A stretch of DNA of 64,000 bases from contig NZ_SVFW01000004.1 in assembly GCF_015056685.1 (NCBI RefSeq), forward strand, positions 1-64,000, written 5' to 3'. Below the pieces are notes generated by a model. It had not been told where the DNA came from. It was given only the letters and a program-made list of their open reading frames with translations, and searched no databases. Position numbers and translations under genes: made by a program. The DNA comes from Butyrivibrio sp. Its GTDB lineage: Bacteria; Bacillota; Clostridia; Lachnospirales; Lachnospiraceae. Positions 18,401-23,959 of this stretch are shown in pieces. Positions within the stretch are counted from its first letter, which is position 1. Every line of letters starts with the position of its first letter.

Positions 18401-18486
18401 GCAAAAACCCTGAAGTCCACGCTGCTAAGAAAAAGCACCGCACTAAGCGTAATAGCAATTCCTCTGGATAATAGATTTCTTCTCAT
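6415..18486 (-). CDS. Giant Cna-B-repeat cell-surface protein
   Basis: A protein of 4023 residues. It has a signal peptide (about 1-30, ending VFAEG), an acidic Ser/Glu/Asn-rich region (to about residue 260), an Ig-like segment near 300-370, then roughly 20 Cna-B-like units from about residue 650 to 3500. The units begin with K-x-W-x-D-type motifs such as TKTWSG, SKIWKDD and KHWEDES. In this family the lysine forms an isopeptide bond with an Asn in the same domain, which stiffens a long stalk. A proline-rich EPTP/PTPTP spacer (about 3860-3930), a hydrophilic stretch, a hydrophobic segment and RIRKKKY complete a wall-anchoring tail. There is no LPXTG; VRTSDDTPVG precedes the hydrophobic segment. 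I chose the ATG at 18486 (MRRNLLSRG), preceded by GAGGAAG at 5 nt. It is likely an adhesin or stalk, processed by the sortase encoded next to it. Confidence 0.9.
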   Translation of the reverse strand: MRRNLLSRGIAITLSAVLFLSSVDFRVFAEGELESKEEKKKIIKIEELDEDILNQTLDFGAEENEISFPDALNVTVSYEEEQEIKVRVEKTEKSANEASSAASSGMSIDESASASSSGIEDEESANSASTEASTDSASEGSVAEDDGNSEEKSQQTGDVNTDSVPEIDPETENTSENPNDDTEGKKDEEIEPEQTDDEEASDSNNEDIDESQNDENEESNEDGNNEGDESSGIDEGQDSAMLNRLFPVLKVYAASDISDLEKSDESSVDNSLVETVDTEEAEEIFEDEEGFYKLVKQTLTVEEEVTIEGIIWELDKENSSFDRFDSDKAGAEYKYVPVFPDEYILETEAPVISVIINEKEIIYEYMVLENGGVKVEGTLPEGAELIVTEISMDEAKDLFAENEREVVYAVDISVVLDGEEIELDDTVKVTITPPGSIDTDSLKADDFQLIHVKEENEKEIVDTEVDTEGNVKFETDSFSPYGFTVLKAAPTTYDVEFAPGKTFSQNVHVVFSDASLIVGNESKVTLKLYGNIEGKDIKKEDSELSSEVILISSKEQTVNGIIDDGSGNTTASVDFSFTDIPVYVDKGSGAAPEGNGQYSIPSGFYGIQIETADGYSVSKGLIGSDTYFVLSPERDINDATWSTSTISIENKILALVNPLFTVDWQDNRNYADLRPFTTSTSIDGNEAAIAAAVELYYKNGDTYEKVTASSPILVSPGSNVPTVVGGPFSWSISYSKLPMYMSDGTTKYDWYIKLSDAFYDGKKAYYQISGLNSDGYLNISESGEDKVSLVFTNSITGTITWRVGEAGEAAVPTLPQNSLFSDATTTMHLYRVVGSNAVEEVTSGFSIEWTKTTDSEGKTVWSYSITGLPLYSSGDAILYYTVMTTTSDAAFKYTYDNGVDSTETDKCLPGQKIYATAIGDATFTFKKVWCDDGDSDQDSIDRRALAISKGITFYLWRYPSNGSLSDGAPVTYNAKQYSFSLGQEHANSSEITFSFEDFAGSAIKFPKFDEMGYTYNYYVTEVSKSELYKTVYYNGQGSFAGESSDTVALNNGSVCNVRNAKISPAVTKHWNVSAISDYVGSDCTFTLQRKESTGWVDVDTKTLSGFSSSKKKVSGSFAAQELYDKLGKKYEYRVVESSVTSGSRVDAQFTSEWEEDSSTPGKYSAIYTLGDYTYKAVSTYEATVEDGVESAQATIVNKLYGTKKLSMTKTWSGSWGIETENDKTGDVPLTLYRAVDGGSASVYATVILKKPDSTSATSGTFTIHYNETDTDENKSFTINKITPTSGSAYWTWKTEDLTVPAYTEDGQQYVYTMTEGNIATEEGFHYGKEYDKTVTGKRIDLSVRNYTGSQTSKTRIDVSKIWKDDSDTSQRSNITVYFGTYDDAGEFTQVYEGGDTTKPYKLTLSAARDYENYIWVDGNDFKAEGSDENAAQAIKNHLSISLIDGYGRTIVEPTYSNNSITGGVITAIEDAGNTVKPGYKVGIVRNDTGTNFTITNTRVGSRTFTFKKIWEDSANVLGKRGDFLRVALFREVNDTEKEVAFKDIPTYSDDGKTTLTSGDALTVSFTNSGKYYPAYDENGNNYIYSVKEFICTGNPQADETLCDEDGNEPDSASVVKTELNINATKDTTTTGYVVEKDSSSPTYELIDGANDLGSSDVKTMLMSESYEYKNKAAGERGDVSFYVIWHDHAKSNERPDIYYTLYYDGGENGALIPYTGSYTERWEDVEAGNKFIQKAIFSGLPAADDNGNVYTYYVTETFNNATSKYTTEHYEVPLRNDANNDYNDAAIEIATVGSEKQLLVKDGIAKDEKVVDGKYFTKEDSFTLTSISDTVRVEGKKLWVGVPDGILVDNLPLAYIYLFRVSDYDTSKNVPDVTGMDQEAKMETYRNGAVAEISSGDGSKSPQNLNKLKSMYVFGTYKTDDTVDTYAEFPKYDKLGYLYTYKVREVIYNTLGEHNELPAEIMIPHYSDNTTDLTNQYKLNEATNKRTFKIIKNWDIQKQTYQKVVAKATFRLYRKELESDGHGYGHTDASGSYADDANEADKGSSKAAAAGFAGLDSDALELLDTKQIAYNADASEQETITWENYPIFAPSGKLYAYYAVELTDDMPGYDVKLIGGGDGIATTGNTAISGNGYVGVAFANSGVSLASTSEANLKTETFKNTYNPTGFDKIQFTKVWEAKNFDGTTWKEMLPNVSDTQDALSFEVYAIANTQSGKGNPDTINFTASDYNIGKTASVDGTTWTYTISFKDKYGNPIVAPIYSVNGNLYTYYVKETLNSDFVKANYKTVKDLVYSKANNASDSNNASDSILTLGSLKNSLKGSFSIQKMWDDYSNDYGMREGSITFDVYYRLAGSSNWTKYNNNNNSPYSLSSSSKWAKTLTGLPVTANSNGSCGANYEYRIRETGIVDKNGTTIEVTEPADNAQTTTWTKNGTTETDTDTYCTTVTAGNYQVYNPSDITSIKGTSPTKKLVNQLDTSRAVVSLTVTKNWNDDSDKYGLRPTRIYVKIQNSKDNGTTWEDVTTKEITNSELVAGTDTWSKTFENLPKFHGTGDNDTYLYRVVETKIGSTDTAGTFPESSGGSYSIVHSISSDTNGNFTTTVTNTLVPMDKSIRVLKRWNADSSDATIKVALFSNNYTGGAPSSAAPTQISNIAEITLSNGAEYEYAGLPKFNKDGQLITYYVKETTTGNFKTQYLSGSGDTWPTGTATDALQFTSSDITNDFRVVAVNTPLTKVTGSKVWDDENNKYGIRPASLVLTLQSKTESGDWTTVTGKTVTLNTANNWTGSISSLPLYVLSDGTSPVKYQYRLAELSTPNAYTRDTSVSAFSDTDDYGYSYDGSSDSQQKSSVTNHLIKRTDAEALTVQKVWNTNSTSDIKEVTIRLLSKNLSTGADSTTGTLSVVPGCEVTISGNDTHVFNGLPKYNKTGNEIIYYVEETANSAFDTAYYIESQEGFTKVSKAAAKSSGTGSFAYKIVNTPLTSITGTKIWSDDSNAYGLRPNSVSLTLQRRAGNDTWENVEGQSAKEVNQAGNWKATVSNLPLYELSDGSSPVKYQYRLAELTTPSAYTRDKSKDASEFTGTDNISYVYGGSDTAQTSSVTNFLITRTNPLTVEKIWNTNNTADKNNVTVNLYSGNFTSGDDNPDALLPVKHGTVAMQRVLTGTPDWKSTFEDLPLVNKDGKTIVYYISETEGSSFTTEYYVYNGSSFDKVDKINVKSSGADELKTQIVNTPHGSASVEKKWSDGNNKYKTRPDSIFAKLQRKAADETIWADVTTAPLIELNEGNSWKGSVDDLVLYKDYNGTSPVKYEYRFIETDSTGAPYVPLGYSLVSAASDYIQETTGDESGYITSFDETTDTYKTVITNTLITKDVTAIKHWEDESDSHGIRPSMIRLFVTEDTEVATNSGAFNSEVLGGVSVVNPYGENPIMLDTPKQRDDDNTWVYVFEGLPRYVYGNGAPQSVTEIVYKVSEDTEYDYGDGFILKNYYETTAVRTGDTTDITNTAMENDGSLIIEKVIEQDPTTYGFKFEVSLVRPDGNKVPFNGKYYLYSASDVTGITDLELRNDAFADTSAYTRSSALESTDGIVRVAAGQVAVLVGINSRYTFEVTENPSYVGYEVTKVNNGSDEVIYSVSDSPTGRSITITGSTGATYIEEDTGKGGYYGFASGAIADKDSDPCHVIFTNSIFDPGSHYLKVENTTEAITDDDGNVETGGEVKTYKKLVAVDRENEGFINDDDKSYTYVNDATPFIEEAMSVEFKPDEANGYKYSDTLTVGWWDQAGDYYSVDISGYVYTNEEGKQEPYTGTLVKDDEGNITASSEDILSVWGSLLENENSPFKNVTILSGSVVVTLASDINDMPAKTLVQVSFVAPEPEPDPEPETDPESDPEPTPTPLPTPTPTPEPTPGPMPTPTPVPEPTPSPLPVPTPPTPTPAPSSNSSEDRNKDEDNSSDSRKEESSDNKSTPVSTTKKPTTDAQIVDDDQNNHIDGSQKAGVRTSDDTPVGTLSALFLLFMLAFAAVLATYLRIRKKKY

Positions 18487-18503
18487 AAACACTTCCTCAT
18501 AAA

Positions 18504-18572
18504 TCATAGGAAGCAATTTCCTATGATATAAAAAAACATAGAAAACACACCTACTCCCGTATGCTTTCTATG
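18504..18572 (-). promoter_or_regulatory. Two leader hairpins upstream of the giant surface-protein gene
   Basis: On the minus strand CATAGAAA pairs with TTTCTATG and is followed by seven T (18530-18572), like a terminator. It is followed by a perfect 9-bp inverted repeat TCATAGGAA/TTCCTATGA with a 5-nt loop (18504-18526), just before the ribosome binding site. The arms resemble each other, so the first arm could also pair, with one mismatch, with the last. This allows mutually exclusive folds. It could act as an attenuator. Confidence 0.45.
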
Positions 18573-18633
18573 AGCAATAAAAATCTTGTAAAATAAGCGC
18601 TACTGCGCCATATATAGTTTTCCCCTCACCAAC

Positions 18634-18666
18634 ATATTAGCAACTAAACTGTCACTCAAATGTCAC
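18634..18666 (-). promoter_or_regulatory. Candidate promoter with 11-bp-period direct repeat
   Basis: On the minus strand GTGACA occurs twice exactly 11 bp apart (18661-18666 and 18650-18655). A TGC-TAATAT box (extended -10 type, TAATAT at 18634-18639) follows 9 bp after the second heptamer. No good -35 is visible, as expected for an activated promoter. SARP proteins are known to bind heptamer direct repeats with 11-bp period ending about 8 bp before the -10. The adjacent gene encodes a SARP-type response regulator. Confidence 0.45.
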
Positions 18667-18744
18667 AAAGCAGAAACAAAATATCACGAATCTCTAAAAA
18701 AACCGTAAAAAAAACTGAAAAATTCATTTCCTCCTTTACAGCAT

Positions 18745-18769
18745 AAAAAGACCTCCCATATAGGGAGGT
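18745..18769 (-). terminator. Terminator after the SARP-type response regulator gene
   Basis: On the minus strand ACCTCCC-TATAT-GGGAGGT is followed by CTTTTT, 5 bp beyond the TAG of the regulator gene. It separates the kinase/regulator transcript from the giant surface-protein gene. Confidence 0.85.
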
Positions 18770-18774
18770 TTGTT

Positions 18775-19569
18775 CTACTCTGTAAAGACAAGGGTTGCCA
18801 AAGTCTTTTCGGCCCAGGAGTATTGGGACATATATTCGCCACGAAAGGCATTGATTGCTGCAGGGTTTCCCTGGATGTAAGCGTAATAGTCACAATCAAT
18901 CTTGTTGGAGTCGATGCCAATTGAGCCATATTTTCGTAGTACAATGTCGTTACAACCAAGATCTGTGAGAGTTTTGTTAAGATCACTTATCATGTTTTGG
19001 AGATAGGATTTGTGTTCTGATGCCTTATGGTCATCTTCCCATAACTTATCCTGTAATTCTCCTATAGAACACATTCCTCTATGGTCTATTAGATAAGCGC
19101 ACAACTCTTTTGTCTTGTTGTAATGAAACATCACAGGAAGCTCGTCCACATAGAGTTCAAAGGATCCAAAGCACCGTGCTTTTATTCTGCCTTCCCACTT
19201 TAGTTCCTGAGGATAACGCAGATTATCAATTTCATCAATGATCATGTCTTTGGTAATCGGCTTCATCAGGTAGCCACTTACTCTTAATTTAGTAAATGCT
19301 TCCTCGATGTACTCATTATATCCGGTTGTAAAAATGATATTGATCTTGGGATTTACTTCCTTCTTTAGCTGTTTTGCCAGCTCAAGTCCATTTACCTTGG
19401 GCATCTCAATATCCAAAAATGCAACTGCAGGATCGCAGTGAAGTGCCATGCTTAAAGCCTCGCTGCTATTTTGAGTAGAGAATATCTCCGCGTCAGGAAG
19501 TGCCTGCTTTATTGCTTTACATAGCCCTCTAAGGGCGATTTCCTCATTGTCTACTGCCAGAATTTTCAT
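18775..19569 (-). CDS. Response regulator with SARP-type output domain
   Basis: A 264-residue protein. Residues 1-120 form a CheY-like receiver: acidic pocket VDNEE, phosphoacceptor aspartate in AFLDIEMP, threonine in IFTTGY and lysine in LMKPI. Residues about 128-264 resemble the winged-helix/BTAD part of SARP regulators (FGSFELYVDELPVMF, KTKELCAYLIDHRG, YLQNMISDLNKTL and a C-terminal RGEYMSQYSWAE). The start overlaps the stop of the upstream kinase gene by 4 bp (ATGA), so the two are co-translated partners. A terminator follows. LytS-type kinases usually pair with LytTR regulators, so a SARP output is notable. A direct repeat upstream of the giant surface-protein gene is a plausible target. 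Confidence 0.88.
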   Translation of the reverse strand: MKILAVDNEEIALRGLCKAIKQALPDAEIFSTQNSSEALSMALHCDPAVAFLDIEMPKVNGLELAKQLKKEVNPKINIIFTTGYNEYIEEAFTKLRVSGYLMKPITKDMIIDEIDNLRYPQELKWEGRIKARCFGSFELYVDELPVMFHYNKTKELCAYLIDHRGMCSIGELQDKLWEDDHKASEHKSYLQNMISDLNKTLTDLGCNDIVLRKYGSIGIDSNKIDCDYYAYIQGNPAAINAFRGEYMSQYSWAEKTLATLVFTE

Positions 19570-20864
19570 TTTTCTTTTCCCTCAATTGGAATAATAATGG
19601 TAGCAGTTGTTCCTTCACCTATTTTACTATCTATCAAAAGTTTTCCATTGCAAAGACTCTTTAATCTGTATGAAGCACTGTATACTCCTACATGCTTTCT
19701 GGTACCGCTCTTTTTCTCAGTCTTTAGTTCTATTGACGAATCAAAACCTACACCATTGTCAACAACTATTACGTTTATGTTTTTCAAATCCTTTTTTACA
19801 AATATACTGATTGTCCCACCGTAAGGATTCTTTTCAATGCCATGTCTAACCGCATTTTCAACAAGCGCCTGAAGTGCAAGTGGAGGAAGCATAAAATCTT
19901 TTGTCTCTACCTCAAATATTGTTTCAAGCTTATCTCCAAAACGGATTTTTTCTATTGCAAGGTAATTTTTTACATGCTCCAGCTCATCTTCAAAAGGTAT
20001 GAGTCTGTGGCTTTCCAGATCGACCATACTTGTTCTAAGATACTTTGCAAACATAGCTATGGCCTGCTGCGCATCTTCCACAGAACTGTCACAAAGAACA
20101 TAAATGGTATTTAATACGTTATAAATGAAGTGAGGCTTCATCCTGCTCATAAGAAGATCTGTCCTTATCTCAGACAGCTCAATTTCCTGCTGCTTAATAA
20201 GCAGTTCTTTTTCCGCCTGAACAAATATCTGAATTACGACTAAAGTAAGAGTTACCATTAGAGGCATAAGGATTATGTCTTTAAAAAAACCTCTAAGGAG
20301 TGACCCAAAAAGAGGCCCAGCAATAAAAATAACGAAGGCAAAGGACTCACTTTTCTTAAAAGTCTTTAGCCTGCTTATAAATATTCCAATCATAATAGCC
20401 GTAATGAGATATCCTCCAAACTGACCTATATAGTACAAAGGTCCCGGAGTAAGAGAATCAGCACTTTGTGTATATATACCGCCCGTAAAGCCTGTAATGA
20501 ACCAAAATTCTCCCATCACAACGCCTATCATGACAGATGCTTTGGCCCATATACTTGCCTTATAACTGGCCGGTCTGTCATAAAGATCAAGGTACAAAGT
20601 AAAGTGACCTATTACCATAAAATATGCAAAATCACTAATACCTGAAGCTAAAGCTTCAAGAATAAATTTATCTTCTGAATATGACAAAAGCAGGTAGTTA
20701 TCCAAACTACCTGCCACTAGCATTAACACATCAAAAGAAAGCATAAGGTAAAAAACCTTCACGCTCTTTTCAACATTACGAAAACCATGCATAAGATTAC
20801 CAATCAAGATCAATGACATGATGATCGCTGTATAAAACTGAAGATAAGCATTTATATATGCCAT
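19566..20864 (-). CDS. LytS/YehU-like sensor histidine kinase
   Basis: A 432-residue kinase. Residues about 8-225 hold six or seven membrane helices with little extracellular sequence, so the signal is probably sensed in or near the membrane. The His_kinase domain has the phosphorylated histidine in MKPHFIYNVLNTIY (about residue 243). The ATP-binding part follows with LQALVENAVRHGIEKN (N box) and VDNGVGFD (G1 box). This is the LytS-type arrangement without a classical HisKA dimerisation domain. It lies 23 bp after gpsA with no terminator between and overlaps its response regulator gene by 4 bp, so it belongs to the der-plsY-gpsA transcript. Confidence 0.87.
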   Translation of the reverse strand: MAYINAYLQFYTAIIMSLILIGNLMHGFRNVEKSVKVFYLMLSFDVLMLVAGSLDNYLLLSYSEDKFILEALASGISDFAYFMVIGHFTLYLDLYDRPASYKASIWAKASVMIGVVMGEFWFITGFTGGIYTQSADSLTPGPLYYIGQFGGYLITAIMIGIFISRLKTFKKSESFAFVIFIAGPLFGSLLRGFFKDIILMPLMVTLTLVVIQIFVQAEKELLIKQQEIELSEIRTDLLMSRMKPHFIYNVLNTIYVLCDSSVEDAQQAIAMFAKYLRTSMVDLESHRLIPFEDELEHVKNYLAIEKIRFGDKLETIFEVETKDFMLPPLALQALVENAVRHGIEKNPYGGTISIFVKKDLKNINVIVVDNGVGFDSSIELKTEKKSGTRKHVGVYSASYRLKSLCNGKLLIDSKIGEGTTATIIIPIEGKEK

Positions 20865-20887
20865 AAAAGCCCCCGGTTACTTAAATG

Positions 20888-21913
20888 CTACCAATCCAGT
20901 GAATTGTTCTCTATCTTCTTATCTCTAAGCATCAGGTCATTTAGTGCATCCCCCGGTGCTTTATTGTTAAACAATATGTCATTTACTGCCTGTACGATAG
21001 GCATCTCCACTTCATACTTCTGAGCAAGCTTAAGAGCAGCTTTGGCGCTATATACACCTTCTACAACCATATGAACTTCATCCATGGCTTCCTGATAGGT
21101 TTTCCCTTGTCCTATGAGAATACCTGCTCTCCTGTTTCTTGAATGCATTGAAGCGCAGGTAACTACAAGGTCACCAATTCCTGAAAGTCCGCTAAAGGTC
21201 TCAAACTTTCCGCCCATTGCCATTCCAAGACGCCCAATCTCAGCAATTCCTCTTGTGATAAGGGCCGCCTTGGCATTGTCTCCAAGTCCATATCCATCAG
21301 CCATTCCTGCAGCAAGGGCAATAACATTTTTGAGAGCTGCACCAATTTCTATTCCAAGCATATCAGGGCTAATATATACCCTGAAAACATTATTCATAAA
21401 TACGTTCTGTACATATCTTGCGATATCTTTCTCAAAAGCTCCAACAACAATTGATGTTGGAAGTCCCTTTCCAACTTCTTCTGCATGAGAAGGACCTGAT
21501 AAAACACATACATCACATCCCGGAATTTCATCAAGGATAACATCTGACATGACCATAAGTGTGTCATCCTCAATTCCCTTTGTACAGTTGACTATTATCT
21601 TCTTATGCTCATCATCACCTGTTATAAAAGGCTTCATAAGCTTTACAGTCTCGCGAAGATGTGCAGATGGAACAACTAAAACCAAAATATCCTTATTCTC
21701 AACTGCCGCCTTCATGTCTGAAGTATATTCAACGCTCTCAGGAAGCTTAACTCCCGGAAGCTTGTCTTCATTACCATGATAATTCTTAAGTTTTTCTACT
21801 GTAGATTCACTCCGTGACCATACAGTAACATCATGTCCATTATTTGCTAAAAGATACGCAAGTGCTATTCCCCAGCTACCTGCTCCTATGACCCCAATTT
21901 GTTGATTGTCCAA
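20888..21913 (-). CDS. gpsA: NAD(P)-dependent glycerol-3-phosphate dehydrogenase
   Basis: A 341-residue enzyme that reduces dihydroxyacetone phosphate to sn-glycerol-3-phosphate for phospholipid synthesis. The N-terminal Rossmann motif is GVIGAGSWGIALA, and NCTKGIE, SGPSHAEEV and the catalytic lysine region GAALKNVIALAAGM are all present. Length is normal. The start is TTG (21911-21913) with GGGAG 7 nt upstream; no ATG is available before the Rossmann motif. It follows plsY, whose product uses the glycerol-3-phosphate made here, so the pair supply the first steps of membrane lipid synthesis. Confidence 0.95.
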   Translation of the reverse strand: MDNQQIGVIGAGSWGIALAYLLANNGHDVTVWSRSESTVEKLKNYHGNEDKLPGVKLPESVEYTSDMKAAVENKDILVLVVPSAHLRETVKLMKPFITGDDEHKKIIVNCTKGIEDDTLMVMSDVILDEIPGCDVCVLSGPSHAEEVGKGLPTSIVVGAFEKDIARYVQNVFMNNVFRVYISPDMLGIEIGAALKNVIALAAGMADGYGLGDNAKAALITRGIAEIGRLGMAMGGKFETFSGLSGIGDLVVTCASMHSRNRRAGILIGQGKTYQEAMDEVHMVVEGVYSAKAALKLAQKYEVEMPIVQAVNDILFNNKAPGDALNDLMLRDKKIENNSLDW

Positions 21914-21937
21914 GTCTAATCTCCCATAAGTCTTAAA

Positions 21938-22621
21938 TTAGTCCACTTTATTCTTTTTAAATATATAAGTCTTGCGCTCCTGACCATTTATGAGCTTTTT
22001 AATATTTCCTCTGTGCTGATAAAAAGCAAGTAAAGTCAAAAGTGCAACTATTATATAAACTTCAATAAGAGCTCCCTGAGGTGCATAAAACAGTCCCATC
22101 TGTCCATAGATGATCGTGGTAACAAGAAGTGCAGAATAATAGAACAAACTGCAGATTGAAACGATATGGAACAGATTAAATGGCAGGAAGAATGAAATAA
22201 TTCCCATAATAAGAAACAGAATATTGAACTGTATACTGAGATAAACAGTAAATCCTGCAGTACATGCGATTCCCTTGCCACCCTTGAACTTAAGGAAGAA
22301 AGGAAAGTCATGCCCAAGTACAGTTCCTGCAGTAGTATAAGCCATAAACAGTATTATGTATTCCGGATTGGATCTTCCAAACAATAGATATGTTATGAAT
22401 ATGGCTACCATACATTTGAGCATGTCACCTAAAAGAACTACAGCACCTGCCTTTGGTCCAAGTACTCGTAATGTATTGGTTGTTCCGGCATTACCAGAAC
22501 CCACTTTTCTTATATCTACCCCTTTAAGCCTTCCATAGAAAACGGCTGTCTGAATCATTCCAAAAATATAACCAATGATAATGCAGACAATTCTCGCCCC
22601 AACTAAACCTGATGTGGTCAT
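21938..22621 (-). CDS. plsY: Acyl-phosphate:glycerol-3-phosphate acyltransferase
   Basis: A 227-residue integral membrane enzyme that transfers the acyl group from acyl-phosphate to glycerol-3-phosphate, giving lysophosphatidic acid. It has about five membrane helices and the family motifs SGNAGTTNTLRVLG (about residue 42) and KGGKGIACTAG (about 105). The ATG follows directly on the der stop (TAAATG). The acyl-phosphate donor is made by PlsX, encoded at 59900-60910 in this window. Its neighbour gpsA makes the acceptor. Confidence 0.95.
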   Translation of the reverse strand: MTTSGLVGARIVCIIIGYIFGMIQTAVFYGRLKGVDIRKVGSGNAGTTNTLRVLGPKAGAVVLLGDMLKCMVAIFITYLLFGRSNPEYIILFMAYTTAGTVLGHDFPFFLKFKGGKGIACTAGFTVYLSIQFNILFLIMGIISFFLPFNLFHIVSICSLFYYSALLVTTIIYGQMGLFYAPQGALIEVYIIVALLTLLAFYQHRGNIKKLINGQERKTYIFKKNKVD

Positions 22622-23950
22622 TTATTTATCCTCTTTTCTCTCCCTGATAATAAATCTCAAAGGAGTCCCCTTGAATCCGAAGGCTTCTCTGATCTGGTTC
22701 TCAATATATCTGGTGTAACTAAAATGCATAAGCTTTTTGTCATTTACAAATATAACGAATGTTGGTGGCTTTACTGAAGCCTGTGTGATGTAGTAAAGCT
22801 TTAATATCTTACCCTTATCACTCGGTGGCTGCTGCATTACAACTGCCTGTGTCATGATCTCATTGAGAACACCTGTAGCAACTCTGAGTGAATGGTTCTC
22901 ACTAACGATATCAATAAGATCATAGAGCTTTACAAGGCGCTGCCCTGTCTCGGCAGAAATAAAGATGATCTCTGCATAGTTCATAAACGAAAGGGTATTT
23001 CTGATATCCTTTGTAAACTCTTTTACAGAGTGGTTATCCTTTTCAATAAGATCCCACTTATTAACTGCGATGATCACAGCCTTACCGCTCTCGTGAGCTA
23101 TTCCGGCTATCTTGGCATCCTGCTCTGTTACGCCTTCCTCAGCATTTATTACAAGGATTGCGATATCTGCTCTCTCAACAGCGCCAACAGTTCTGACGAT
23201 CATGTAGTGCTCAAGCTCGTCCTTTACTTTATTCTTCCTGCGCAGTCCTGCTGTATCGATGAATGTATATTTTTTACCGTTATATTTAACTTCTGTATCG
23301 ATGGCATCACGTGTTGTTCCTGCAATATCAGATACAATAAGTCTGTTCTCGCCTATTAGCTTGTTGATGATAGATGACTTACCAACATTAGGCTTACCAA
23401 TGATAGCGATCTTGGTTGTATCATCATCCTCGTCATTAGTTGAGTCCTTGCTGAAATGACTTACAACTTCTTCAAGAAGATCACCTATTCCCTGCTTATT
23501 AACAGCTGAAATAGGGAATGGCTCTCCAATTCCAAGATTATAGAACTCATATACATCCAGTGAATCCCTGTTGAAGTTATCTACCTTATTTACACACAAA
23601 ACTACAGGCTTTGCTGATCTTCTGAGCATATCTGCTACTTTTGAATCAGAATCAGTAAGTCCCTGCTTAACATCTACCATAAAAATGATAACATCTGCTG
23701 TATCAATGGCTATCTGGGCCTGATCTCTCATCTGTGAGAGAATGATGTCCTTGGAATCAGGTTCAATACCACCTGTATCAATAAGTGTGAAGCTGTGATT
23801 AAGCCATTCAACATCCTGATAGATTCTGTCTCTGGTAACGCCCGGTGTATCCTGAACAATAGCAATCCTACTACCTGCCAGAGCGTTAAAAAGTGTTGAT
23901 TTTCCAACGTTTGGGCGGCCAACTACCGCAACAATATTTTTCTTACTCAT
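22622..23950 (-). CDS. der: Ribosome assembly GTPase Der (EngA)
   Basis: A 442-residue protein with two GTPase domains in tandem and a C-terminal KH-like domain, needed for maturation of the 50S subunit. The P loops are GRPNVGKSTLFN (about residue 8) and GKPNVGKSSIIN (about 187). DTGG and DTAG switch II motifs and two NKxD motifs (NKVD, NKWD) are visible. Length is typical. It begins 9 bp after the DUF512 gene and is followed by plsY with no gap. Confidence 0.97.
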   Translation of the reverse strand: MSKKNIVAVVGRPNVGKSTLFNALAGSRIAIVQDTPGVTRDRIYQDVEWLNHSFTLIDTGGIEPDSKDIILSQMRDQAQIAIDTADVIIFMVDVKQGLTDSDSKVADMLRRSAKPVVLCVNKVDNFNRDSLDVYEFYNLGIGEPFPISAVNKQGIGDLLEEVVSHFSKDSTNDEDDDTTKIAIIGKPNVGKSSIINKLIGENRLIVSDIAGTTRDAIDTEVKYNGKKYTFIDTAGLRRKNKVKDELEHYMIVRTVGAVERADIAILVINAEEGVTEQDAKIAGIAHESGKAVIIAVNKWDLIEKDNHSVKEFTKDIRNTLSFMNYAEIIFISAETGQRLVKLYDLIDIVSENHSLRVATGVLNEIMTQAVVMQQPPSDKGKILKLYYITQASVKPPTFVIFVNDKKLMHFSYTRYIENQIREAFGFKGTPLRFIIRERKEDK

Positions 23951-23959
23951 AATTATCCT

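Noticed and set aside
18684..18986. 100-codon open frame overlapping the SARP regulator gene
   Set aside because: It is a shifted frame of the regulator's 3' end that runs through its terminator.
22892..23359. 155-codon open frame antisense to der
   Set aside because: It is cysteine-rich nonsense opposite the conserved GTPase domains and has no ribosome binding site.
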